Shown here piece after piece: positions 1 to 5,283 of a stretch of DNA of 5,283 nt (its first letter is position 1; every line of letters starts with the position of its first letter). Source of the DNA: an uncultured Clostridia bacterium (lineage in GTDB: Bacteria > Bacillota > Clostridia > Oscillospirales > Ruminococcaceae); the NCBI GenBank assembly GCA_946183095.1, contig CAMHBE010000168.1:1-5283 (forward strand), in the 5' to 3' direction. Under the pieces are notes generated by a model. The model did not search any database, was not told where the DNA came from, and saw nothing but the letters and a program-made list of their open reading frames with translations. Position numbers and translations under genes: made by a program.

Positions 1-647
1 TACGTTCCGGCATCCGCTATGACTATCTTATCGAAGACAAAAACGACGAGTTCATGAAAGAACTTATCGCCAACCATATAAGCGGGCAGCTCAAAGTTGC
101 GCCCGAACACGCCAGCAACCGCGTTCTCGACTACATGGGAAAGCCGCATATCGAGCTGTACGAGCGCTTTGAGAAGAAGTTCTACGATATCACCAAAGGC
201 ATGGGAAAGGAGCAGTATCTCGTCCCGTACCTCATGTCCTCGCATCCCGGCTGCACGCTGAGCGATGCGGTCGATCTCGCTGTATTCCTCAAAAAGCACA
301 ATATCCGCCCCGAGCAGACCGCCATGTTCTACACCGGGCTTGACCCCTATACACTCGAACCCGTGTATGTTCCCCGGAAGTACGAGGAGAAGCAGCTCCA
401 GCGCGTGCTGCTGCAATACTACAAGAAAGAGAACCGCGACCTTGTCGAAAAAGCGCTCATAAAAGCGGGCAGGCGCGATCTTATCGGAAACGGTGCGAAC
501 TGCCTGATACCTGCGGCATCGGGCGGAAAGAGTGGTGGCAATGTCAGGACAGCACAAAGGGGAACCGAACGTAAAGGGAATGGACAAAACAGGACCGTAC
601 CTCACGGGAGCTCTCCCCGTCCCGGCGGAAAGAAAAAACACAGGTAA
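1..647 (+). CDS. YgiQ-family radical SAM protein, C-terminal part (5' end outside window)
   Basis: The reading frame is open from base 3, so the gene starts upstream of the window; the ATG at 54 is internal. The visible part begins with SGIRYDYL and continues with [27 protein letters not shown] and [17 protein letters not shown], which are hallmark blocks of the C-terminal half of YgiQ-type (UPF0313) radical SAM proteins. The radical SAM CxxxCxxC cluster motif lies in the missing N-terminal part and cannot be checked. The conserved domain ends near GNGANCLIP (about codon 150 counted from base 54). It is followed by a tail of about 45 residues rich in Gly, Lys and Arg, ending KKKHR, probably disordered. 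The last 107 bases overlap the next gene in a different frame. Family members are expected to bind a 4Fe-4S cluster and SAM in the cytoplasm; their substrate is, to my knowledge, not established. The family call is firm, the biochemical role open. Confidence 0.93.
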   Translation, partial: RSGIRYDYLIEDKNDEFMKELIANHISGQLKVAPEHASNRVLDYMGKPHIELYERFEKKFYDITKGMGKEQYLVPYLMSSHPGCTLSDAVDLAVFLKKHNIRPEQTAMFYTGLDPYTLEPVYVPRKYEEKQLQRVLLQYYKKENRDLVEKALIKAGRRDLIGNGANCLIPAASGGKSGGNVRTAQRGTERKGNGQNRTVPHGSSPRPGGKKKHR

Positions 648-1611
648 ATACACGCAAAAAAAGCGGAACGACAAGCGCGCCGTGCTGTTCTTTTCGGTCA
701 TGGCAGCCGCTGTTGTTTCGCTTATTTTTCTGCTTGTCGGCAGTCTTTCCGGCAATGACCCAAAGCCTGCCGCAATACCCGACGGGAGCGCGGCGGTATA
801 TTTCGTTGATGTCGGGCAGGGAGACTGCACGCTGATACGCGCCGAGGGAAAGAACATTCTCATAGACAGCGGCGAGTTCGACGAATACGACAACGTGCGG
901 GACTTTCTCGACGACTGCGGGGTGCGTTATCTCGATATCGCATACATCACGCATCCGCACTCCGACCACATGGGCTGTATGTACAAGCTTCTGCGCAAGT
1001 ACGGGGCAGGGGAGGTGATAATGCCGGAGATACCGGAAGCCCTTGTTCCCGAGAACGCAACATACACGGCGCTGCTCGACGTTATCGCCGAGAAGAGCAT
1101 ACCGCTTACCGCCGCGACACCCGGCAGGAATGTGGATATCGGCGGGAACTGCCGCCTTGAGATACTCTCGCCCGTCAGCGTTTATGAAGACCTGAATAAT
1201 ATGTCGGCTGTGGTGAAGTTTGTGTACGGCGAAACGAGCTTTCTGATATGCGGCGATATCGAGGGACCCGCCGAGAACGATATCCTTGCCGCCGGAGCGG
1301 ATATTTCCGCCGACGTGATAAGAACAGCGCACCACGGCAGTTCGTCGTCCGGCACGCTCCCGTTCATCAGCGCGGTATCTCCGTCGTTCGCGGTATTCAG
1401 CGTGGGCGCCGACAACGACTACGGTCATCCCCACGCTGATGTCATAGAGCGTTACCGCACATTCGGCACACAGATATTCCGCACGGACATAAACGGAGAT
1501 ATAACGTTCCTTACCGACGGCAGGAACATAACAGTCACCGTGCAGAAAGACAGGTCATTTGAGAGATCGGGCACTGCACCGAAACCGTCATATTATGCAG
1601 CTGTTTCCTGA
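541..1611 (+). CDS. Membrane-anchored ComEC-like metallo-beta-lactamase-fold hydrolase
   Basis: The protein is about 356 residues long. Counted from the upstream GTG at 532, it has a basic, low-complexity N-terminal tail (to about residue 49), one hydrophobic segment (about 50-70, [19 protein letters not shown]), and then a metallo-beta-lactamase domain. The domain opens with [14 protein letters not shown] and ILIDSG, followed by the metal-binding motif THPHSDHMG (H141, H143, D145, H146). Next come [10 protein letters not shown], the GDIE motif (D242), TAHHGSS (H267/H268) and GHPH near the end. This is the order seen in the C-terminal hydrolase domain of ComEC/Rec2 and its stand-alone relatives. 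The competence membrane domain is absent, so a DNA-uptake channel is not implied. With positive charges before the membrane segment and no lipobox cysteine, the catalytic domain is probably outside the cell; a nuclease or phosphodiesterase role is inference. Start choice: ATG 541 has GGAAAG about 10 bases upstream. GTG 532 and GTG 535 sit too close to it, and ATG 580 is another option. All true starts overlap ygiQ, suggesting coupled translation. Confidence 0.88.
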   Translation: MSGQHKGEPNVKGMDKTGPYLTGALPVPAERKNTGKYTQKKRNDKRAVLFFSVMAAAVVSLIFLLVGSLSGNDPKPAAIPDGSAAVYFVDVGQGDCTLIRAEGKNILIDSGEFDEYDNVRDFLDDCGVRYLDIAYITHPHSDHMGCMYKLLRKYGAGEVIMPEIPEALVPENATYTALLDVIAEKSIPLTAATPGRNVDIGGNCRLEILSPVSVYEDLNNMSAVVKFVYGETSFLICGDIEGPAENDILAAGADISADVIRTAHHGSSSSGTLPFISAVSPSFAVFSVGADNDYGHPHADVIERYRTFGTQIFRTDINGDITFLTDGRNITVTVQKDRSFERSGTAPKPSYYAAVS

Positions 1612-1629
1612 CATACGCGGGTCTTGGGG

Positions 1630-2127
1630 TCATTCCCGATAGCACTTTATGATCTCGCCGACATACATCGAATGTATATCACCGCCGGCGTAGTCCTTTG
1701 CAGGAATATCTTTGTCAACAAAACCAGCTTCATCGAAAGGCGCGGTGTAGAGCTTCCTGCACACAAGTATGAGTTTTGCCCCGTCTACCGCTACAGTACC
1801 GTCGGTGAAAAGCGGCTTTACTCCGGCATTCTCAAACTTTGCGCCCTCTCTGCCGGAATGTGAACCGAGGTAGGCGAGAGCTTTGCGGTCGCTTATCATC
1901 GACAGCGTGAACAGGTCGTTCTTATCCAAAAATTCCTTTGTGTATCTTGATTGTCTGACATAGGCTATCGCGGTGGGGCGGTTGGGGCTCCACAGGCAGC
2001 CGAGATGCCCCCACGAAACTGTCATGCCGTTGTAACCGTTCTCGTCACCGGCTGACAGAACGAGCCAGTCCTTGCCGATAAGCGTGAACGGATTTATGTT
2101 AAGTTCTTCCGGTCTTATTTCATTCAT
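1630..2127 (-). CDS. Flavin reductase family protein (FMN-binding split barrel)
   Basis: This 165-residue protein starts MNEIRPEELNINPFTLIG. The frame is open further upstream to 2304, but the ATG at 2127 has a strong AAAGGAGT ribosome binding site 7 bases before it and the family similarity begins there. Recognisable blocks are NPFTLIGKDWLVLSAG (12-27), NGMTVSWGHLGCLW (33-46), YVRQSRYTKEF (56-66), LFTLSMI (72-78), GSHSGREGAKF (88-98) and the closing DIHSMYVGEI (150-159). Together they match the short split-barrel flavin reductase-like proteins common in Clostridia, and the length is normal for that group. These cytoplasmic proteins bind FMN, and some reduce flavin with NAD(P)H; the electron acceptor here cannot be told from sequence. 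The gene converges on the hydrolase gene with an 18-bp gap and no evident terminator. It has its own consensus sigma-A promoter at 2185-2214, so it is probably transcribed alone. Confidence 0.9.
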   Translation of the reverse strand: MNEIRPEELNINPFTLIGKDWLVLSAGDENGYNGMTVSWGHLGCLWSPNRPTAIAYVRQSRYTKEFLDKNDLFTLSMISDRKALAYLGSHSGREGAKFENAGVKPLFTDGTVAVDGAKLILVCRKLYTAPFDEAGFVDKDIPAKDYAGGDIHSMYVGEIIKCYRE

Positions 2128-2134
2128 TGTCTTT

Positions 2135-2142
2135 ACTCCTTT
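2135..2142 (-). promoter_or_regulatory. Ribosome binding site of the flavin reductase gene
   Basis: On the - strand the sequence reads AAAGGAGT, ending 7 bases before the ATG at 2127. This near-perfect Shine-Dalgarno sequence decides the start against the longer open frame that runs up to 2304 through the promoter and inverted repeat. Confidence 0.88.
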
Positions 2143-2184
2143 GATATAATGGTCTGTTTGTTCTCCTATTCCTTCGGCATTGCA

Positions 2185-2214
2185 ATTATACCGCAGCCCG
2201 TGGGGATTTGTCAA
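2185..2214 (-). promoter_or_regulatory. Consensus sigma-A promoter of the flavin reductase gene
   Basis: On the - strand a perfect -35 box TTGACA (2209-2214) and a perfect -10 box TATAAT (2185-2190) are separated by 18 bases. Transcription would begin near 2178, giving a leader of about 50 nucleotides before the ATG at 2127. The -35 box lies inside the left arm of the 19-bp inverted repeat, whereas the -10 box lies just outside it. Any protein or cruciform acting on the repeat could therefore influence this promoter. No operator separate from the repeat was recognised. Confidence 0.82.
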
Positions 2215-2287
2215 GGGTACTCCAAATTTTTTTGCTCTGTTGTCCGGGCAAAAAATTTTGAAGCCACCCCCTTGACAAATCCCCACG
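2199..2287. repeat. Nested inverted repeat, possible MITE-like element
   Basis: The outer arms are perfect 19-mers: CGTGGGGATTTGTCAAGGG at 2199-2217 and its exact reverse complement at 2269-2287. Similarity continues outward for a few bases (GCAG at 2193-2196 against CTGC at 2289-2292). Inside is a second, AT-rich pair, 2223-2235 and 2248-2260, complementary at 12 of 13 positions around a 12-base loop. The whole could fold into a long hairpin of about 90-100 nucleotides. It lacks the GC stem plus T-run form of an intrinsic terminator. No transposase or clear target-site duplication is visible, so naming it a miniature inverted-repeat element is inference. Alternatives are a regulatory palindrome or a remnant of an inverted duplication of the promoter. 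Confidence 0.75.
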
Positions 2288-2292
2288 TCTGC

Positions 2293-2541
2293 TGTAAAGC
2301 GCAATCAGCCGAAGAAAGGAGAAGAATGCTGCTTAGTTTCCGCCTGCCCAAAACCTGCGAGTCTCGTGTATTTTCTGAACCCGGTCATGTAGGAAGCATC
2401 TTTCAACGCAGAGCAGTACCTGATTTGGAGCGCGCCGCATATTGCCCGCTTGCAAGTCTCATCAGCATTATCGCGGCGTGTAACGTCAGGGCACCGAGTG
2501 CCCCGCCCGCCGCGCAGGCGAAAAAATCTCAAGCGTCAGCG
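2293..2541. other. Gene-poor, hairpin-rich segment of unknown function
   Basis: No protein family is recognisable here in any frame; translations on both strands are rich in Arg, Cys, Ser and Pro and look non-coding. What stands out is possible secondary structure. On the + strand an 8-bp stem (2431-2438 with 2473-2480, one G-U pair) encloses a 34-base loop containing the palindrome CTTGCAAG. It is followed by a tight hairpin GGGCAC-CGA-GTGCCC (2489-2503), a short CGCC/GGCG stem (2508-2520) and then AAAAAA. A 7-base complement links 2325-2331 with 2463-2469. The segment could be a structured RNA, part of a dispersed repeat that includes the neighbouring inverted repeat, or unconstrained sequence. 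I could not match it to a known RNA family. An AAGGAG-preceded ATG at 2326 opens a 117-codon + strand frame to 2679, judged doubtful. Confidence 0.4.
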
Positions 2542-2568
2542 CCCTCTCAGCCCTCTCAGCCCTCTCAG
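2542..2568. repeat. Three exact 9-bp tandem repeats beside the pepF stop codon
   Basis: CCCTCTCAG (+ strand; CTGAGAGGG on the - strand) occurs three times in a row at 2542-2550, 2551-2559 and 2560-2568. A degenerate fourth unit, TCCTCTCAA (2571-2579), runs into the pepF stop codon at 2576-2578. The unit is a multiple of three, so changes in copy number would keep the frame. Past the pepF stop it would read Ala-Glu-Arg repeats. Such short repeats often vary between strains by replication slippage. Confidence 0.85.
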
Positions 2569-2575
2569 CGTCCTC

Positions 2576-4378
2576 TCAACACTCTGCGAGTTTCTCCATT
2601 TCATCCAGCAGTTCTCCGAACAGCTTCAGGGCGCTGTTTACCACATTCTCGTCAGTCATATCGACGCCGGCGCCTTTGAGCAGGTCTATCGGGGTCTTTG
2701 AGCAGCCGCCTTTGAGGAATCCGATATAATCCTCCCGTTCTTTTTCGCCGCCGTTCAGGACGCGCTGCGACAGTGCGATAGCTGCCGCAAAACCGGTAGC
2801 GTACTGATACACATAGTAATCATAATAGAAATGCGGGATGCGCTGCCACTCGTGGTCTATCTCGGGGTCGTGGACTATGCCCTTGCCGAAATACAGGTCA
2901 TTCAGCTCGCCGTAAAGTGCGCAGAGGGCATCGGAAGTCACCGCTTCACCGCGCGCCTGCATCTCATTTATCTTCAGCTCAAACTCCGCAAACATCGTCT
3001 GACGGTACAGCGTTGTACGGAACTGCTCCAGAAAATAATTTATCAGATACGCACGCTGCTTCTTGTCGGATGTCGTTTTCAGCAAATGCTGCATCAGCAG
3101 GGATTCGTTGAACGTTGACGCGACCTCTGCCACAAATATCTTGTAATCGCGGTAGGCTATCGGCTGGTACTTATTGGAATAATACGAGTGCAGCGCGTGT
3201 CCCATTTCGTGCGCTATCGTGAACTCCGACTGCAAGTCGTCCGTGTGGTTCAGCAGTACGAACGGGTGGCAGTATGCTCCCGCCGAGTATGCGCCACTGC
3301 ACTTGTTCTCATTCTCGTAAACGTCCACCCAGCCGCTCTCAAAGCCGCCTTTCATTATGCCGCAGTATTCCTCGCCCAGCGGCTTTACCGCTTCGAGAAC
3401 GGTCTGCACCGCCTTTTCATACGGTATCACGTCCTTCACATCGCTCACCATGGGCGCGTAGAGATCGTAATAATGCAGTTCGTCAACTTTCAGCAGCTTC
3501 CTGCGCAGCTCCACATAGCGGTACATCTTGTCCATGTTGCCGTGTACCGCTTCTATCAGCTTATAATACACGCTTGTCGGAACTTCTGTGCTGTCGAGCG
3601 CGGCTTCCAGCGTGTTCTCATACTTGTGGACGTTCGCGCCGAACGCTATAGCTTTCAGATGTGATGCAAGTATCGACGTGTAGGTGTTCTCAAATCCCGT
3701 ATATGTCCCGTAAAGGCTGCTGAACGCCGATTTGCGCAGCTCGCGGTCCTCCGACTGCATCAGCGGGATATAGCTGCCGTGGGTGAGCTGATGCGCATTA
3801 CCGTCCTTATCCACCGCATCGGGGAACTTGATATCCGCGTTGTCGAGCATCGAAAAAATCGTTGACGGCGAGGATTCCATTTCCCCAGCCATAGCGGCGA
3901 TACGCTCCTCCGCGGGAGACAGGATATGCGCACGCTTTGCGCGGATGCGGTCGAGCGCAAGGCGGTAATGCTCCAGCCCCGGCTGCTCCTTATAAAATCT
4001 TTCCATATCCTCGTCGCTGACGGATATTATCTCCGGCACAGCGAATGCCGCCGCACTGCCGATCTGCACGAAAAGCGCGTTCACGCGGTCGCAGTAGCCC
4101 GAATACAGGCTGACGGAGGTGTCTTCGTCACTCTTCCGGTTCGCATAGTTTATCAGATCCTCGGCTATCCCGGTCAGCTCGTCGTCGAGTTTCAGATACG
4201 CGAGAAGGTCGGCGGACGATGTGCAGAGCTTTCCTTGATATCCCGCAAAGATATCGGGGTATTTCCCCGCGTCGTCAAGCGCTTTCTCAAAGGCTTCATC
4301 GGTGGGGTAGATGTCGTTCAGGTGCCATTTGAACTGCTCCGGAACTTCGTTTCTCTTTGGTATTCTTTTTTCGGACAT
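2576..4378 (-). CDS. pepF: Oligoendopeptidase F, M3B family zinc metallopeptidase
   Basis: The 600-residue protein starts MSEKRIPKRNEVPEQFKWHLNDIYPTDE, the usual opening of PepF proteins, and its length fits the family. An N-terminal helical domain occupies roughly the first 190 residues and the M3 catalytic domain most of the rest. The zinc site is visible as AHEMGHALHSYYSN with H390, E391 and H394, and the third ligand is most likely E418 in FVAEVASTFNE. HFYYDYYVYQYATG (516-529) is the conserved C-terminal block that contributes active-site residues in M3 enzymes. The expected role is cytoplasmic cleavage of short peptides (in known PepF about 7-17 residues), in peptide recycling or nutrition. 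The ATG at 4378 is preferred over a TTG 33 bases upstream because it has AAAGGAAA 6-7 bases before it and matches family starts; the TTG would also overlap the foldase gene. It lies 19 bp behind the foldase gene and probably shares its transcript. No convincing terminator follows. Confidence 0.96.
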   Translation of the reverse strand: MSEKRIPKRNEVPEQFKWHLNDIYPTDEAFEKALDDAGKYPDIFAGYQGKLCTSSADLLAYLKLDDELTGIAEDLINYANRKSDEDTSVSLYSGYCDRVNALFVQIGSAAAFAVPEIISVSDEDMERFYKEQPGLEHYRLALDRIRAKRAHILSPAEERIAAMAGEMESSPSTIFSMLDNADIKFPDAVDKDGNAHQLTHGSYIPLMQSEDRELRKSAFSSLYGTYTGFENTYTSILASHLKAIAFGANVHKYENTLEAALDSTEVPTSVYYKLIEAVHGNMDKMYRYVELRRKLLKVDELHYYDLYAPMVSDVKDVIPYEKAVQTVLEAVKPLGEEYCGIMKGGFESGWVDVYENENKCSGAYSAGAYCHPFVLLNHTDDLQSEFTIAHEMGHALHSYYSNKYQPIAYRDYKIFVAEVASTFNESLLMQHLLKTTSDKKQRAYLINYFLEQFRTTLYRQTMFAEFELKINEMQARGEAVTSDALCALYGELNDLYFGKGIVHDPEIDHEWQRIPHFYYDYYVYQYATGFAAAIALSQRVLNGGEKEREDYIGFLKGGCSKTPIDLLKGAGVDMTDENVVNSALKLFGELLDEMEKLAEC

Positions 4379-4384
4379 CTTGTA

Positions 4385-4392
4385 TTTCCTTT
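4385..4392 (-). promoter_or_regulatory. Ribosome binding site of pepF
   Basis: On the - strand AAAGGAAA lies in the 19-base gap after the foldase stop codon, with its AGGA core 8 bases before the ATG at 4378. It supports the 600-residue start and suggests independent ribosome entry within a shared transcript. No promoter boxes fit in so short a gap. Confidence 0.8.
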
Positions 4393-4397
4393 CTTTT

Positions 4398-5283
4398 CTA
4401 CGACCTGTCAAGCTTCAGCAGGTCATAGTCTATCGTATATTTATATTTCTCCGCCCATTCGCTGTACATACGACTCTGGACGGTATCTTCCTTTCTGCTT
4501 TCGAGCTGTTCCCGCAGATCGGCTCTGAGTTTCTGCGTGTCCTCGTCGGATATCACCGCTTCTCCCGCGTATCTTACGATGTACGTTCCATTGTCGGTCC
4601 TGACCGCCCCGCTGACATCCCCGACAGCTTTCAGCGCATACAGCGTCTCCCGCAGTTTCTCCGGATAAGCGGAACTTTCCCTCAATATGGTAACACCGGT
4701 CTGCACCTGCGCACCATACTCTTTTGCGATGTCTGCGGTATTTCCGCCGCCCGCCAGCTTATCCGCAACCTCTCCGCATACCGCATCATCAGCGTTTTTC
4801 AGCAGGATAATATCAGCCCTCCGTGAACCCTCCGGGATGTACACCGACATATACATGGAGTTGCTGTCATAACCCGCAGGGTCGTTCAAAGCTGCATTCT
4901 GTGCGGCGGCAAGGAACTGCCCGTATGCCATGTCAACATCTGCGTCGGTTATGACCGCGTCCCCGACCGCTTTTGCAAGCGTCAGTTCCTCGATATATTT
5001 TATCGTTTCCCATTTGCGGTAGATATCGCCGTTCAGTCCGCATTTTCTGAGAACCGCTTCCAGCACCTCGCTGCAGAGTTTTTCTATGTCCTTTTCCTGC
5101 GCATCATCGCCGAGCATTGCTGCCGCGGAGGTGTAAAACGCGGCAGCGGCGTTCTTCCTCGCTTCATCGGCTTCTGCGTGTATCTCGTTCTTCTGCGCAT
5201 CGGTAAGTGTGCTCTCGCTGATGCCGTACTCCTTTTCGGCAGTGTAGAGGTACATCCGCTCAAACGTCATATATGTTATCATG
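4398..5283 (-). CDS. PrsA/SurA-like foldase with a divergent parvulin domain (N-terminus outside window)
   Basis: The frame is open to the window edge. The ATG at 5282 falls inside what looks like a helical chaperone domain, with no room for a ribosome binding site, signal peptide or lipobox, so the true start lies beyond the window. Of the visible 294 residues, about 1-145 are helical and rich in Ala, Glu and Lys (SurA/PrsA N-domain style). About 153-240 form a parvulin-like domain: SRRADIILLKNADDA, then LAGGGNTADIAKEYG, LYALKAVGDVSGAVRTDNGTYIV and RYAGE. A C-terminal helix returns to the chaperone part (about 245-285, ending EWAEKYKYTID). Such proteins help secreted proteins fold outside the membrane. 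The histidines usual in active parvulins (hIL and GyHii positions) are replaced here (DIIL, GTYIV), so prolyl isomerase activity is doubtful and a chaperone role more likely. The stop at 4398 is 19 bp before pepF on the same strand. Confidence 0.8.
   Translation of the reverse strand, partial: MITYMTFERMYLYTAEKEYGISESTLTDAQKNEIHAEADEARKNAAAAFYTSAAAMLGDDAQEKDIEKLCSEVLEAVLRKCGLNGDIYRKWETIKYIEELTLAKAVGDAVITDADVDMAYGQFLAAAQNAALNDPAGYDSNSMYMSVYIPEGSRRADIILLKNADDAVCGEVADKLAGGGNTADIAKEYGAQVQTGVTILRESSAYPEKLRETLYALKAVGDVSGAVRTDNGTYIVRYAGEAVISDEDTQKLRADLREQLESRKEDTVQSRMYSEWAEKYKYTIDYDLLKLDRS

Noticed and set aside
544..1434. 296-codon - strand frame opposite the hydrolase gene
   Set aside because: It is antisense to a gene with a full set of conserved motifs, and its own product is rich in Arg, His and Val with no family resemblance.
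1612..1629. Bidirectional terminator between the convergent hydrolase and flavin reductase genes
   Set aside because: The 18-bp gap contains no inverted repeat and no T-run on either strand.
2193..2300. CRISPR array or phage attachment site
   Set aside because: The repeats are inverted rather than direct and regularly spaced, and no cas, integrase or tRNA gene is visible.
2128..2304. 59-codon upstream extension of the flavin reductase frame on the - strand
   Set aside because: It runs through the promoter and the inverted repeat, the family similarity begins at the ATG at 2127, and that ATG has a strong ribosome binding site.
2430..2500. Hammerhead ribozyme suggested by CTGATGAG on the - strand (near 2457-2464)
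   Set aside because: No CGAAA core or flanking stems occur at the required spacing, so the 8-base match is probably chance.
2305..2532. 75-codon - strand frame between the flavin reductase gene and pepF
   Set aside because: It begins with TTG without a ribosome binding site, is rich in Arg and Cys, and shows no recognisable domain. The block is better explained as non-coding or repeat sequence.
2508..2575. Intrinsic terminator for pepF on the - strand
   Set aside because: A run of six T exists (2521-2526 complement), but the stem just before it is only 3 bp plus weak G-U pairs. The strong hairpins lie after the T-run instead of before it.

Overview
The window looks like chromosomal DNA of a Gram-positive anaerobe of the Clostridia, most likely the Ruminococcus/Oscillospiraceae group. 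The grounds are moderately GC-rich coding sequence, strong AAGGAG-type ribosome binding sites, and a gene set typical of those genomes: a YgiQ-type radical SAM protein, a membrane-tethered ComEC-like hydrolase, an M3B oligoendopeptidase F and a PrsA/SurA-like foldase. The taxonomy is inferred from protein style and is not proven.

Layout. On the + strand, positions 1-647 hold the C-terminal part of a YgiQ-family radical SAM protein. Its basic tail overlaps, in another reading frame, the start of a gene (541-1611) for a single-pass membrane protein with an extracytoplasmic ComEC-type metallo-beta-lactamase domain. A short convergent gap of 18 bp follows. On the - strand, 1630-2127 encodes a flavin reductase-like FMN-binding split-barrel protein with a clear ribosome binding site and a consensus promoter. 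Positions 2128-2575 contain no convincing gene. This stretch holds the promoter, a 19-bp perfect inverted repeat with a second nested inverted repeat (about 2193-2292), a hairpin-rich segment (2293-2541) and a 9-bp tandem repeat that abuts the next gene. Also on the - strand, 4398-5283 (N-terminus outside the window) encodes a PrsA/SurA-like parvulin foldase. It is followed after 19 bp by pepF (2576-4378), so the two are probably co-transcribed.

The genes do not form a single pathway. The foldase and PepF may share a transcript and a broad protein-quality or peptide-turnover theme. YgiQ and the hydrolase are translationally overlapped and probably co-expressed. The flavin reductase is a stand-alone unit with its own promoter.

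I see no defence island, CRISPR array, transposase, tRNA or rRNA. The least explained part is the non-coding stretch 2193-2575. It has the look of a dispersed repeat or small mobile element carrying promoter motifs, or of a structured RNA. No new multi-gene system can be supported from this sequence.
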